Source: an uncultured Eubacteriales bacterium (GTDB taxonomy: Bacteria; Bacillota; Clostridia; Oscillospirales; Oscillospiraceae). From it: a stretch of DNA of 64,000 bases. The stretch lies in NCBI GenBank assembly GCA_905198835.1, contig CAJKDY010000011.1, positions 1-64,000 on the forward strand. Direction: 5' to 3'. Numbering within the stretch: the stretch's first letter is position 1; every line of letters begins with the position of its first letter. Below are positions 1 through 8,960 of the stretch, one piece after another. Under the pieces are notes generated by a model. That model had not been told where the DNA came from. It ran no database searches and saw only the letters and a list, made by a program, of their open reading frames with translations. A program made the position numbers and the translations under genes.

Positions 1-151
1 TTGGCCCTGGGTCCCAGGGCCGAGCGGGGCATGCCCCGCTCTATGACAATTTCACACTTACATCATAGCAAAAGCCGGGGCGGATTTCTACCCGTTTCAA
101 AAATGTGACGAACCTGTGACTTTTCTCCGGGTAGGAAAGCGCAAAGAGAGA
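1..151. other. Gene-free window edge with two inverted repeats
   Basis: No reading frame here looks like a gene. Two GC-rich inverted repeats lie back to back at 3-21 and 23-40; the second is a perfect palindrome (AGCGGGGCATGCCCCGCT). Neither is followed by a T-run on the plus strand. They could be part of a terminator for a gene lying to the left of the window. The rest (41-151) is AT-richer and shows nothing I can name. Confidence 0.3.
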
Positions 152-187
152 CCAGGGACGGAGGCAGCTCCATCCCTGGCCTTTTTG
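152..187 (-). terminator. Terminator of the murD-ligA run
   Basis: A 12-bp stem (CCAGGGACGGAG pairing with CTCCATCCCTGG, one wobble) with a GCAG loop lies 25-60 bp past the ligA stop. There is a T5 run on the plus side and a weaker TCTCTCTTT tract on the minus side, so it may work in both directions. Confidence 0.6.
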
Positions 188-211
188 CGTAAAATGGGTT
201 TTCGCGAAAGC

Positions 212-2191
212 TCAGCCGCCGGCCAGAAGCGCTACCAGGTCCTCCTCGCTGAGCACCGGCACGCCCAGCTCGTTGGCCTTTTGCAGCTTGCTGCCCGCGG
301 CCTCCCCGGCCACCACATAGGTAGTCTTTTTGCTCACCGAGCCGGACACCTTGGCCCCCAGGGCCTCCAGCCTTTCGGTGGCCTCTTTACGGGTGAAGCG
401 GGTCAGCTCCCCGGTGAGGACGAAAGTCTGTCCCGCCAATTGGGTGCCCACCGGCTCCAGGGTGCTTTCCATGTTCACCCCCGCCTCCCGCAGCCGGGCG
501 ATGAGGTGCTGGGACTGCTCGCTATGGAGCCAATCCAAAAGGCTTTGGGCGGTGATCTCCCCCACATCGGGGATGGCCACCAAGTCGTCCAACGTGGCCC
601 GCTCCAGAGCCTCCAGGGAGCCAAAGTGCTGGGCCAGCACCTTGCCCGCCTTCTGGCCCACCTGGCGGATGCCAAAGGCGAAGAGGAGCCGGGACAGGTC
701 CCGTTCCTTGGACGCTTCAATGGCTTGAAGCAGATTTTGCGCCGATTTTTTGCCCATGCGCTCCAGGGCGGCCACGTCGCTCAAGCGCAGGAAGTAGAGG
801 TCGCCGGGGGTCTGGATGAGCCCGGCGTTTACCAGGGCCTCCACCACCGCCTCGCCTAGTCCCTCAATGTCCATGGCGTCCCGGCTGGCGAAGTGGGCGA
901 TGGTCCTGAGCAGCTGGGCAGGACACTCGGCTCCGGTGCAGCGGATGTGGGCGCCGTCCTCATCCCGGACCACCAACCCGCCGCAGACCGGGCAGGTCTC
1001 GGGCAAATGATAGGGCACGGCGTCCGGGGGCCGCTTTTCCTTCAAAACGGACACCACCTCGGGGATGATCTCCCCCGCCTTGCGCACCAGCACGGTGTCG
1101 CCGATGCGGATGTCCTTTTCCGTGATATAGTCCTGATTGTGGAGGGTCACGTTCTGCACCGTGGTCCCCGCCAGCCGCACCGGCTCCACCACCGCCTTGG
1201 GGGTCAGCACCCCTGTCCGGCCCACCTGGACGATGATATCCAGCACCCGGGCGGGCTTCTCCTCAGGGGGATACTTATAGGCCGCCGCCCAGCGGGGGAA
1301 TTTGGCCGTGGAACCCAGCACCGCGCGGTCTGACAAGGCATTGACCTTGACCACCGCGCCGTCGATATCGAAGTCGTAGCGGTCCCGGTTCTCGCCGATG
1401 TCGGCGATATATTCCCCACACTGGGCCACGCTTTGGCACAGAGTGTAGGGGATCACCTTAAAGCGCTGGGTCCTCAAATAGTCCAGGGTCTCGGTATGGG
1501 TGGTAAACTCCTTGCCCTCGGCCAGCTGGATGTTGAAGACCAGGATGCTCAGCTGCCGCTGGGCGGCGATCTTGGGGTCCAGCTGCCGGAGGGACCCAGC
1601 GGCGGCGTTGCGGGGATTGGCGAAGAGGGCCTTCCCCGCCTGTTCCCGCTGGGCGTTGAGCTTGTGGAAAACGGATTTGGGCATATACACTTCGCCCCGG
1701 ACGATGAGCCGGGGCAAAGCCTCGGGCAGCCGCAGCGGAATGGCCTGGATGGTGCGCAGGTTCTCCGTCACATCCTCCCCCACCTGGCCGTCGCCCCGGG
1801 TGGCCCCCCGGACGAAAGCGCCGTTTTCGTACTCCAGGGCCACCGAAAGCCCGTCCACCTTGGGCTCCACGTCGTACTCCACATCGGCCACCACGGCGGC
1901 CACCCGCTGGCCAAACTCCGCCAGCTCCTCCAGGGAAAACACGTCCTGGAGGCTCTCCAGGGGCACCGGGTGCTGAACAGACTGGAACTTATCCAGAGCC
2001 TGACCCCCCACCCGCTGGGTGGGCGAGTCCGCCGTCACCAGCTCCGGGTGGGCCGCCTCCAGGTTTTCCAACTGCCGCAGGGCCATATCGTAGTCGTAGT
2101 CGCTGGCGGTGGGCTGGTCCAGCACATAGTATTCATAGCTCCACTGCTCCAGCTTCGCCCGCAGGGCTTGTATCTCTTGTCTTGCGTCCAT
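212..2191 (-). CDS. ligA: NAD+-dependent DNA ligase
   Basis: Seals nicks in duplex DNA during replication and repair using NAD+. The 659-residue length is normal for the family. The adenylation lysine is K111 in the motif EPKVDGLS. Before it lies the N-terminal Ia domain, with the clostridial variant VPLESLQDVFS. Next come the OB-fold region, a four-cysteine zinc finger (CPVCGG...CTGAECPAQ), helix-hairpin-helix repeats and a C-terminal BRCT domain (about residues 580-659, starting GTQLAGQTFVLTGEL). The ATG start has GGGAGG eight bases upstream, overlapping the end of the VanZ gene 3 bp away. It is the last gene of the murD-ligA run. Confidence 0.97.
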   Translation of the reverse strand: MDARQEIQALRAKLEQWSYEYYVLDQPTASDYDYDMALRQLENLEAAHPELVTADSPTQRVGGQALDKFQSVQHPVPLESLQDVFSLEELAEFGQRVAAVVADVEYDVEPKVDGLSVALEYENGAFVRGATRGDGQVGEDVTENLRTIQAIPLRLPEALPRLIVRGEVYMPKSVFHKLNAQREQAGKALFANPRNAAAGSLRQLDPKIAAQRQLSILVFNIQLAEGKEFTTHTETLDYLRTQRFKVIPYTLCQSVAQCGEYIADIGENRDRYDFDIDGAVVKVNALSDRAVLGSTAKFPRWAAAYKYPPEEKPARVLDIIVQVGRTGVLTPKAVVEPVRLAGTTVQNVTLHNQDYITEKDIRIGDTVLVRKAGEIIPEVVSVLKEKRPPDAVPYHLPETCPVCGGLVVRDEDGAHIRCTGAECPAQLLRTIAHFASRDAMDIEGLGEAVVEALVNAGLIQTPGDLYFLRLSDVAALERMGKKSAQNLLQAIEASKERDLSRLLFAFGIRQVGQKAGKVLAQHFGSLEALERATLDDLVAIPDVGEITAQSLLDWLHSEQSQHLIARLREAGVNMESTLEPVGTQLAGQTFVLTGELTRFTRKEATERLEALGAKVSGSVSKKTTYVVAGEAAGSKLQKANELGVPVLSEEDLVALLAGG

Positions 2192-2194
2192 TCC

Positions 2195-2833
2195 TCAAAC
2201 CTCCCGCACCTGACACTGCTCGGCGGCTCTCGGCCACAGCCGTGTAAAGAGCCAGGCTAAAAGCCAGCCCAGCACCGCCCCGGTGGTGTTCAGGATCACA
2301 TCGTCGATATCCGTACTGCGCGGGGTAAAGAGCTGGGCCAGCTCGATGGATACCGAGGCGCAAAAGCCCAGCAGCAGAGACTTCCACCAGCTCCACTTGC
2401 GAAACAGCAACTTGGGGAAAAAGCCCAGGGGCATAAACATCACGATGTTGCCCAGCAGCATGAACCAAAGCCAGTAACGGTTCACCACAAAAGCCCGGCG
2501 GATCTCCTGGAAGGGAGTCAGCAGCTCCTCCGGGCGGCTCAGGGCCGAGCGCATGGCCGCCCAGGAAAAAAACTCGTCGGGCGACCAGCCGTAGCGAAGG
2601 TGGGTCCCCAGGTCCCAAAAGCCGGCGGGGAAATAGGTGATGGCCGCCAGGCCACCGCAAAAGGCCACAAAGAACCCCAGCACCACTTCCCTGCTCCGGG
2701 AGCTGACAAGACCCCGGCGGGCCAGCCGCCGCCTTCTCCACCCCCGGCAGAGAAACAGCACCCCCAGAGCAAGCAGCGCCATGGGGAGCATTTCCTTCAC
2801 ATAGTACCACACGTTTGCCAGCGTCCTCAACAA
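2195..2833 (-). CDS. VanZ-family membrane protein
   Basis: A small integral membrane protein of 212 residues with about five hydrophobic segments. The VanZ signature is near the C-terminus: IELAQLFTPRSTDIDDVILN followed by TTGAVLG, i.e. the E..Q...R..DiDDvilN pattern. VanZ was named for low-level teicoplanin resistance, but most members have no proven role. The start is inferred as TTG at 2833, because GGGAGGAAG sits seven bases upstream; an internal ATG (MLPMALL) at about 2791 is the alternative. It is 24 bp after a small membrane protein and 3 bp before ligA, so surely co-transcribed. Confidence 0.85.
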   Translation of the reverse strand: MLRTLANVWYYVKEMLPMALLALGVLFLCRGWRRRRLARRGLVSSRSREVVLGFFVAFCGGLAAITYFPAGFWDLGTHLRYGWSPDEFFSWAAMRSALSRPEELLTPFQEIRRAFVVNRYWLWFMLLGNIVMFMPLGFFPKLLFRKWSWWKSLLLGFCASVSIELAQLFTPRSTDIDDVILNTTGAVLGWLLAWLFTRLWPRAAEQCQVREV

Positions 2834-2857
2834 GTGAAAACTTCCTCCCTGCTTCTC

Positions 2858-3058
2858 TTATGTTTCTCCCTGGGCCGCCTTGTCCGGCAGCAGGATCTGG
2901 AAGCGCAGCACCAGCTCAAAGCCCACGCCGTTGTGGTCCCGCTCCGGGCCTTCCACCGCCGGGGCTCGTCCCCGGCCCAGCCAGCCCAGCGCCAGCACCG
3001 CTGCCGCCGCGCCGATGAGCAGGCTCACCAGCCACCCCCGCCAAGGCCGCTCCTCCAT
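2858..3058 (-). CDS. Small single-span membrane protein, unknown function
   Basis: I do not recognise this 66-residue protein. Residues about 9-28 (LVSLLIGAAAAVLALGWLG) form one membrane span after a short charged N-terminus (MEERPWRG). The C-terminal part (DHNGVGFELVLRFQILLP) looks like a short beta-rich extracytoplasmic tail. The ATG at 3058 is chosen over an in-frame upstream one because GGAGGTGA lies five bases before it. It sits between the methionine gamma-lyase-like gene and VanZ in a tight co-directional run. Confidence 0.6.
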   Translation of the reverse strand: MEERPWRGWLVSLLIGAAAAVLALGWLGRGRAPAVEGPERDHNGVGFELVLRFQILLPDKAAQGET

Positions 3059-3109
3059 GGACCTCACCTCCCCAGGAAAGGCTATGCCCGGAGAGGGCTG
3101 TCCCATGTA

Positions 3110-4354
3110 TCAGCCCAGCAATTCTTGGGCCGCAAGCAAGATGCCCAGCTTGCCCGACTCGTAGGTCAGACCGCCCTGGAGATAGACGGTGTAGGGCTCG
3201 CGCATGGGCGCGTCGCAGCTCAGCTCGATGGACGCGCCCTGCATGAAGGCCCCGGCTGCCATGATGACCTGGCTGTCGTAGCCGGGCATATCCCAGGGCT
3301 CGGGCGTTACGTAGGAATCCACCGGCGCGCCCAGCTGGATCCCCCGGCAGAATTTTTTCACCGCCTCGGGGCTTTTCAGGTGGAGCATTTGGATGATATC
3401 ATGGCGGACTTCATCGCTTTTGGGATCGACCTCATACCCCAAAAGCTCCATCATCCGCGCACCAAAAAGAGCGGTCTTTACCGCCTGGGCGGTGACGTGG
3501 GGCGCCAAAAAGAGTCCTTGGTAGAGGCTCCGGCTGTGGCCTAGAGTACAGCCGCACTCCTTACCGATACCCGGCGCGGTGAGGCGAGCGGCGGCCCCTT
3601 CGATGAGGTCGGCCCGGCCCGCCAGATAGCCGCCAGTGGGGGCCAGCCCGCCGCCGGGATTTTTGATGAGAGACCCCACCACCAGGTCCGCGCCCACCTG
3701 AGTGGGCTCCAGCTCCTCTACAAACTCGCCGTAGCAGTTGTCCACCAAAATGGCGATATTGGGGTTGGCCTCCCGGATGGCGGCGCACATCTGGCCGATC
3801 TCCGCCACCGAGAGAGACTTCCGGGTAGCGTAGCCACGGCTGCGCTGGAGCAAAATCGCTTTGGCGCGGGGCTGTTTGACCGCCTGGGCCATGGCCTTCA
3901 GGTCAGGCTTATTGCCCGTTAGTTCCACTTGACAGTAATCCACACCGTAGTCCTTCAGCGACCCGGGGCCTTTTTGCGTCACGCCGATAACGCCCAGCAT
4001 GGTGTCGTAGGGTGCGCCCACGCCGGAGATCAGCACATCCCCCGGCCGCAGGCAGCCGAAGAGGGCCGTAGTGATGGCGTGGGTGCCGTTGACAAAATTG
4101 AGGCGCACCAGGGCATCCTCTGTACCGAATATCTGGGCGTAGATGGCCTCCAGCTTGTCCCGGCCCACGTCGTCATAGCCGTAGCCGGTGGTGCCCACGA
4201 AGTCCCCTTCCGACACCTTATGGTCCTGAAAGGCCGCCAGCACCTTGGCCGTATTGGCCTGGGCCACGGCGTCCACATGGGCAAACTGCCCTTTCAGATC
4301 GGCCTCCGCCTGGACCGCCAGGTCCCAAAGTCTATTCTCTATCTGTAAAGCCAT
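3110..4354 (-). CDS. Methionine gamma-lyase family PLP enzyme (aluminium-resistance type)
   Basis: A 414-residue fold-type I PLP enzyme of the family annotated as 'methionine gamma-lyase family' or 'aluminium resistance protein' (YnbB-like). The PLP lysine is probably in GSLIKNPGGGLAPTGGYLAG; upstream, ILVDNCYGEF carries the PLP-binding aspartate and tyrosine-like context. The N-terminal VAQANTAKVLAAFQDHKVSE and GTTGYGYDDVGRDKLE are characteristic of the family. The true substrate is not settled; a cystathionine/methionine-type C-S lyase is the usual guess. The start has GGGAGGGTAAAGGA just upstream, and the gene lies 6 bp after the third M42 peptidase. Confidence 0.88.
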   Translation of the reverse strand: MALQIENRLWDLAVQAEADLKGQFAHVDAVAQANTAKVLAAFQDHKVSEGDFVGTTGYGYDDVGRDKLEAIYAQIFGTEDALVRLNFVNGTHAITTALFGCLRPGDVLISGVGAPYDTMLGVIGVTQKGPGSLKDYGVDYCQVELTGNKPDLKAMAQAVKQPRAKAILLQRSRGYATRKSLSVAEIGQMCAAIREANPNIAILVDNCYGEFVEELEPTQVGADLVVGSLIKNPGGGLAPTGGYLAGRADLIEGAAARLTAPGIGKECGCTLGHSRSLYQGLFLAPHVTAQAVKTALFGARMMELLGYEVDPKSDEVRHDIIQMLHLKSPEAVKKFCRGIQLGAPVDSYVTPEPWDMPGYDSQVIMAAGAFMQGASIELSCDAPMREPYTVYLQGGLTYESGKLGILLAAQELLG

Positions 4355-4360
4355 TTTCCT

Positions 4361-5380
4361 TTACCCTCCCATGCGTTCCAGCTCGGGCAGCGGGCTTTGG
4401 GCAAAGGCCGCCAGCAGCGCGGCGCAGTCGGTGACGTCGCTGAGGGCCACTGATTCCTGGGGCGAGTGGGTATACCGGCAGGGAATGGACACGCCGCCAG
4501 TGACCACGCCGGCGCGGCTTTTATGGATGGCCCCGCCGTCGGTGCCGCCGCAGTCGATCACGTCCAGCTGATAACGGATCTTACCCTCCTTGGCCAGCGT
4601 CTGAAGGCGCTCCACCATCTGGGGATGACAGATCACCGAGCGGTCCATGACCTTGATGGCCGCGCCGCCGCCCAGCTTGCTGGAGCAGGTATGCTTACTG
4701 CCGGGCAGGTCGTCGGAGTCGGTCACGTCGGTCACTACGGCGTAGTCCGGGTCGATGGCAAAGGCCGCCGTCTGCGCTCCCCGCAGGCCCACCTCTTCCT
4801 GGGTAGAAAAGACAAAGTAAAGGTCGTTGGGGCTGTCCTGGACCCGCTCCAGGGCCATCAGCAGCGCCACGCAGCAGATGCGGTTATCCAGATATGGCCC
4901 GAAGATGGACTGGCCGCTGAGATAGGTGGGCGTGTTATAGACCGCCATGTCCCCTACCTGGACCCGTGCCCGGGCGTCGGCGGCATCCACCGCGCCGATG
5001 TCCACAAAGAGCTGGCCCATCTCGATCTTCTTGCCGCTCTCCACACCGTCCTCCACCTGCACCGTACCCAGCACGCCGTTGGCAAAGCGCACACTTGTAC
5101 CCAGGACGTCCCTGGCCTCGATCCCTCCGATGGCCCCAATGCGTAAAAGGCCGCTGGGCTCCACATGGGTGACCATGAAGCCGATGGAGTCCATATGGGC
5201 GCACAGCATGACCCGGGGGCCGGGCCCCTTTTTGTGGACAATGAGGTTGCCCATGACGTCCACACTCACCTCATCGGCATAGGGCGCGGCCAGGGCACGG
5301 ATCTTCTCGGCCACCCGCCGCTCCTGCCCCGAGGGGCCAAAGCGGCTGTTGATGGCCTGCAAGGCTTCTAATACATTCAT
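4361..5380 (-). CDS. M42 family metallo-aminopeptidase (third of three)
   Basis: A 339-residue FrvX/YsdC/TET-type aminopeptidase. The di-metal site residues are visible: AHMDSIGF, YLDNRIC, QEEVGLRG (catalytic glutamate), VTDVTDSDDLPG, and the C-terminal RYTHSPQES histidine. Such enzymes form large tetrahedral dodecamers that trim short peptides. The start is the ATG at 5380, not an upstream in-frame one, because GGAGGAGC lies just before it. The ATG overlaps the previous gene's stop (ATGA), implying translational coupling. Confidence 0.93.
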   Translation of the reverse strand: MNVLEALQAINSRFGPSGQERRVAEKIRALAAPYADEVSVDVMGNLIVHKKGPGPRVMLCAHMDSIGFMVTHVEPSGLLRIGAIGGIEARDVLGTSVRFANGVLGTVQVEDGVESGKKIEMGQLFVDIGAVDAADARARVQVGDMAVYNTPTYLSGQSIFGPYLDNRICCVALLMALERVQDSPNDLYFVFSTQEEVGLRGAQTAAFAIDPDYAVVTDVTDSDDLPGSKHTCSSKLGGGAAIKVMDRSVICHPQMVERLQTLAKEGKIRYQLDVIDCGGTDGGAIHKSRAGVVTGGVSIPCRYTHSPQESVALSDVTDCAALLAAFAQSPLPELERMGG

Positions 5381-6420
5381 TGCGACGCTCCTCCTTCCAT
5401 CTGGGCCCTGGCGGCGATAAAGCGCCGGGCCAGCTTTAGCATATTCTCGCAGTCGTCCAAACTGACCACGCTGGTGGGGGCGTGGAGATACCGCACCGGC
5501 GCGGACAGAGCGCACACCCGCACACCCGCTCGGCTTCTCTGGATGGCCCTGGCGTCGTTGCCGCCGGCGATAAGTTCCTTGGTCTGCCAGGGAAGGGTGC
5601 CGTCTTCGCAGAGGCTACGCAGCTGCTCAAAGAGGTCCCGGTCATAGATCGTACCACTGTCGATCTGGGAGATGACCGGTCCGCCGCCTAAGCGACACAC
5701 CCGCTTATGCTCCTCCACACCGGGAAGGTCGGCGGCGGTGGTGCCCTCCAGCACCATGCAGACCTCCGGCTTGACCGAAAAGGCGGCGGCAAAGGCCCCC
5801 CGGGTCCCAACCTCCTCCTGCACCGTGAAAGCAAACGTCACGTCCATAGGCAGGTCCTCGCATAAGAGCTCAGAGAGGATGGCGCAGCCCAAACGGTCGT
5901 CGATGGCCTTGGCCTTGAAAAGTCCGTTGCCAAACTCCAGCGCGTCGCTTTGGAACACGCAGATATCGCCCGGCAATACCAGAGTCTGGGCCTCTTCCCC
6001 GCTCCGGGCCCCGATGTCGATATAAAACTCCTCCAGCTTGGCCACCTTTTCCCGCTGGGCCTTGGTGGTCAGATGGATGGCCTGGAGCCCGATGACGCCG
6101 AGGATCTTGTTCTCACCGATCCATACCGGCTTGCCGATAAGCACCCGGCGGTCGATGCCGCCTACGGTGTCGAACTTGACAAAGCCCTCGTCGGTAACGC
6201 GCTTGACCATCAGGCCCACCTCGTCCATATGGGCGCACAGCATGAGGGCGTTGGGGGCGCGCTTTGCGCCTTTTTTGAAGCAGATCAGGTTGCCCAGAGC
6301 ATCGGTCCGGGTCTCCGCGCCGGCCTCCTCTGCCCGCCGGCGAAGCCACTGGCGGACCTCCTCCTCGGCGCTGGATACCCCGGAAAGGGCGCACAGGGTG
6401 GCTAAAGTCTCCTTCAGCAT
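5377..6420 (-). CDS. M42 family metallo-aminopeptidase (second of three)
   Basis: A 347-residue M42 aminopeptidase. The metal and catalytic motifs are CAHMDEVGL, AIDDRLGCA, VQEEVGTRG and the final RYLHAPTS histidine. The fourth metal-ligand region reads VLEGTTAADLPG, with glutamate where the two sister genes have aspartate (VDVT/TDVT). Both acids occur in the family, but this hints at different metal use or specificity. The start at 6420 (MLKETL) overlaps the preceding gene by 7 bp. Its stop overlaps the next start as ATGA. Confidence 0.92.
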   Translation of the reverse strand: MLKETLATLCALSGVSSAEEEVRQWLRRRAEEAGAETRTDALGNLICFKKGAKRAPNALMLCAHMDEVGLMVKRVTDEGFVKFDTVGGIDRRVLIGKPVWIGENKILGVIGLQAIHLTTKAQREKVAKLEEFYIDIGARSGEEAQTLVLPGDICVFQSDALEFGNGLFKAKAIDDRLGCAILSELLCEDLPMDVTFAFTVQEEVGTRGAFAAAFSVKPEVCMVLEGTTAADLPGVEEHKRVCRLGGGPVISQIDSGTIYDRDLFEQLRSLCEDGTLPWQTKELIAGGNDARAIQRSRAGVRVCALSAPVRYLHAPTSVVSLDDCENMLKLARRFIAARAQMEGGASQ

Positions 6421-7460
6421 ACCGTCTCCGCCTCCTTTCCCAGGTCCCGTGCAAAAGCGCCCAGGAGCTGGCCAAGCCGCTCCAGATCCGCCTTGGAGAT
6501 GACCTCCACGGGGGTGTGCATATAGCGAAGGGGCAAGCTCACCACGCTGGTGGCCACGCCCTCCCGGCAGACCTGCATCCCCCAGGCGTTGGTGCCGGTA
6601 TTGCCCGTCATGATCTCCAGCTGATAGGGGATGTCCAGGGCCTCCGCCTTGGCTCTCATGCGGCGGGTCATCCAGGTGGTCATATTGGGTCCCACGCCGA
6701 TGGCCGGCCCGCCGTCCATGGCGCACACCCGGTCCTTGGGGTCCTTCACATCGGGCGTTTCGGCGTGGGTCACGTCCACCGCCACACAGAAGTCGGGCGC
6801 TACGGCAAAGGTTCCGCACATGGCTCCCGCGCCGGAGACCTCTTCCCGGGTGGAGCCCATGAAATAGACGTCCACATCCAGCGCCGCGTCTCGCAGCGCC
6901 TGGGCGCAGAGCAAGAGGGCCGCAAAGCAGGAGCGATCGTCCAGGCTCTTGCCGCAGACCCGGTCCTGGCCCAGAGGAAAGCAGCCACAGCGGTAGGTGA
7001 TGGGCGTGCCCACCGGGATCCGCTCCTCCACCTGGGCCTGGGTCAGGCCCACGTCGATATAGAGCTTGTCCACCTCGATGGCCTTGTCCGAGTCCCCAGC
7101 ATTTTGCACATGGGGCGGCAGACAGGTCACTACGCCGAAGAGGGGCGGGTCGGTCAGCACCGTCACCTCCCGGTCAGGGAGCATCCGGGGGTCTACCCCA
7201 CCGATGGCGGTAAAGCGCAAGAAGCCCTCCTCATGGCCGGTGACCATGAGGCCGATCTCGTCCAAATGGGCGTCAAAAAGGAGCCGCTTGGCGTTCGCTT
7301 TGCCACAGCGGCGCACCCCCAGCACATTGCCCATGGGGTCCAACCAGGTCTCGTCCACCAGCGGGGCTAAAAGCGCCCGGGCCGCCTGGGCCACCGGCTG
7401 CTCAAAGCCCGACGGTCCCCGTTCCGACGCCAGTTGATCCAGCGCGTTCCAAACGTCCAC
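6414..7460 (-). CDS. M42 family metallo-aminopeptidase (first of three)
   Basis: A 348-residue M42 aminopeptidase and the most divergent of the three. The first histidine is in FDAHLDEIGL rather than CAHMD. The others are KSLDDRSC, TREEVSGAG (the EE pair kept but without the usual GxRG), VDVTHAETPDV and RYMHTPVE. It starts with GTG at 7460, with AAAGGGC just upstream, 6 bp after the murD stop. It probably differs in peptide specificity from the two downstream paralogues. Confidence 0.9.
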   Translation of the reverse strand: MDVWNALDQLASERGPSGFEQPVAQAARALLAPLVDETWLDPMGNVLGVRRCGKANAKRLLFDAHLDEIGLMVTGHEEGFLRFTAIGGVDPRMLPDREVTVLTDPPLFGVVTCLPPHVQNAGDSDKAIEVDKLYIDVGLTQAQVEERIPVGTPITYRCGCFPLGQDRVCGKSLDDRSCFAALLLCAQALRDAALDVDVYFMGSTREEVSGAGAMCGTFAVAPDFCVAVDVTHAETPDVKDPKDRVCAMDGGPAIGVGPNMTTWMTRRMRAKAEALDIPYQLEIMTGNTGTNAWGMQVCREGVATSVVSLPLRYMHTPVEVISKADLERLGQLLGAFARDLGKEAETVC

Positions 7461-7466
7461 GCCCTT

Positions 7467-8870
7467 TCACTCCCTCTCCTTGAGCTGGGCCACCAGTGCC
7501 TTGAACACATTGCCCCGCTCCATAAAATTCTTAAAGTGGTCAAAGGAGGCGCTGGCGGGGCTCATAAGCACCACGTCCCCCTCCTCCGCGGTCCTGGCGG
7601 CCTCGGCCACCGCGGCGGCCAGGTCCGGGACCTCCACGATGGGCAGCTTGGCCGGGTCATAGCCGGGAGCGGCCTCCACCGCGCTGCGGATCTTCCCGGC
7701 GGTGTCCCCGGTGAGGATCAGCCGCTTGACGTGCGCCACCACCTCAGGGCCCAGAACGTCATAGGGGATATGCTTATCGTAGCCTCCGGCAATCAGGATG
7801 AGCTTTTCGGCAAAGGCCCGCAGTCCGGCAATGGTCCGGGAGGGACTGGAGGCGATGGAGTCGTTATACCAGCGTACGCCCCGGAAGTCGCCGCAAAGCT
7901 CAATGCGGTGCTCCACGCCGCCGAAGTTCCGGGCAAAGTCCCGGATGGTCTGCGCCGGCACCAGCTCCTTTACCGCGGCGATGGCCGCCATGTAGTTTTC
8001 AACATTGTGCTCGCCAGGCAGCAGGATGTCCCCCCGCTCCAGCACAGAGCGCTCTCCCCGCTGGTCCCGGACCCAGATAGCGCCATCCTTGCAAAAGACG
8101 GCCTCGCCCTCAGGCGCGCCCTGGCGGCTAAACCAGATGACCTTGCCGGGAGCAGTCTCGGCAAAGGCGGCGGCGGTGGGGTTATCATAGTTCAAAATAG
8201 CCCGGTCATAGGACTTCTGGTAGGCCAGGATGTTGCCCTTTGCGGTGACGTATTCGTCCATATCGGTGTGCTTGTCCAGATGGTTGGGCGCCACATTGGT
8301 GACTACAGCAATGTGGGGGCTCTGGGTCATGGTCATAAGCTGGAAGGAGCTGAGCTCCAGCACCACCCGGTGGTTCTGGCGCATTTCGTCCACCTTGTCC
8401 AGAAGGGGCGTGCCGATGTTGCCGCCCACCCAGACGGTATAGCCCGCGGCTTTTAAAAGTCCGGCAATGATGCTGGTGGTGGTGGTCTTGCCGTCGCTGC
8501 CCGTCACCGCCATGATGGGACAGGGGCACAGCTGGAAAAATGCCTCCATTTCCGAACACAGCACACTGCCCCGGGCCACCGCGGCGGCCAGCTGGGGCGT
8601 ATGGGGCATGATGCCCGGCGAGCGGAAGATCACATCCTCGGTCAGGTCCTCCAGATAGTCCTCTCCCAGCCGCAGTTTGGCCCCCTGGTGTTCCCACTGC
8701 TCCACCACAGCGGCGTCAAAACCCTCCCGGGTACTCTTGTCCCGGATGGTCAGATCCGCGCCTGCCGCCAGCAAAAGGGCGATCAGGGGCTTATTGCTGA
8801 CGCCGGCCCCCAAAACCGCCACCGTTTTTCCCTGAAATGCCTGAAAATATCCCTGCAGAAGCGTTTCCAT
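7467..8870 (-). CDS. murD: UDP-N-acetylmuramoyl-L-alanine--D-glutamate ligase
   Basis: Adds D-glutamate to UDP-MurNAc-L-Ala in cytoplasmic peptidoglycan precursor synthesis. It is 467 residues. The N-terminal Rossmann domain has GAGVSNKP at 21-28. The ATP-binding loop is TGSDGKTTTT at 123-132. The Mur central-domain NVAPNHLDKH and the C-terminal NDSIASSPSRT are also present. It is the promoter-proximal gene of the leftward run ending in ligA. No other mur or division gene is near, so it sits outside a dcw cluster. Confidence 0.95.
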   Translation of the reverse strand: METLLQGYFQAFQGKTVAVLGAGVSNKPLIALLLAAGADLTIRDKSTREGFDAAVVEQWEHQGAKLRLGEDYLEDLTEDVIFRSPGIMPHTPQLAAAVARGSVLCSEMEAFFQLCPCPIMAVTGSDGKTTTTSIIAGLLKAAGYTVWVGGNIGTPLLDKVDEMRQNHRVVLELSSFQLMTMTQSPHIAVVTNVAPNHLDKHTDMDEYVTAKGNILAYQKSYDRAILNYDNPTAAAFAETAPGKVIWFSRQGAPEGEAVFCKDGAIWVRDQRGERSVLERGDILLPGEHNVENYMAAIAAVKELVPAQTIRDFARNFGGVEHRIELCGDFRGVRWYNDSIASSPSRTIAGLRAFAEKLILIAGGYDKHIPYDVLGPEVVAHVKRLILTGDTAGKIRSAVEAAPGYDPAKLPIVEVPDLAAAVAEAARTAEEGDVVLMSPASASFDHFKNFMERGNVFKALVAQLKERE

Positions 8871-8905
8871 CTGTCTCCCTCACTTCCAAAAGCATACATA
8901 AAGGT

Positions 8906-8934
8906 ATTATACCCCAAAGGTTCCTATTTGACAA
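8906..8934 (-). promoter_or_regulatory. murD promoter
   Basis: On the minus strand TTGTCA (8934-8929), 17 bp, then TATAAT (8911-8906), about 35 bp before the murD ATG. Its -35 box lies on the same seven bases (TTGACAA) as the rnpB -35 box read the other way. Confidence 0.75.
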
Positions 8935-8956
8935 GAGAACTCTGTTGGGCTAAAAT
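8928..8956 (+). promoter_or_regulatory. rnpB promoter
   Basis: TTGACA (8928-8933), 17 bp, TAAAAT (8951-8956): a near-perfect sigma-A promoter ending 4-5 bases before the RNase P RNA. It overlaps the divergent murD promoter at the -35. Confidence 0.85.
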
Positions 8957-8960
8957 AGAG

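Noticed and set aside
5381..5515. Longer N-terminus for the third M42 peptidase
   Set aside because: The extra 45 residues overlap the upstream gene, have no family similarity, and the good ribosome site points to the ATG at 5380.
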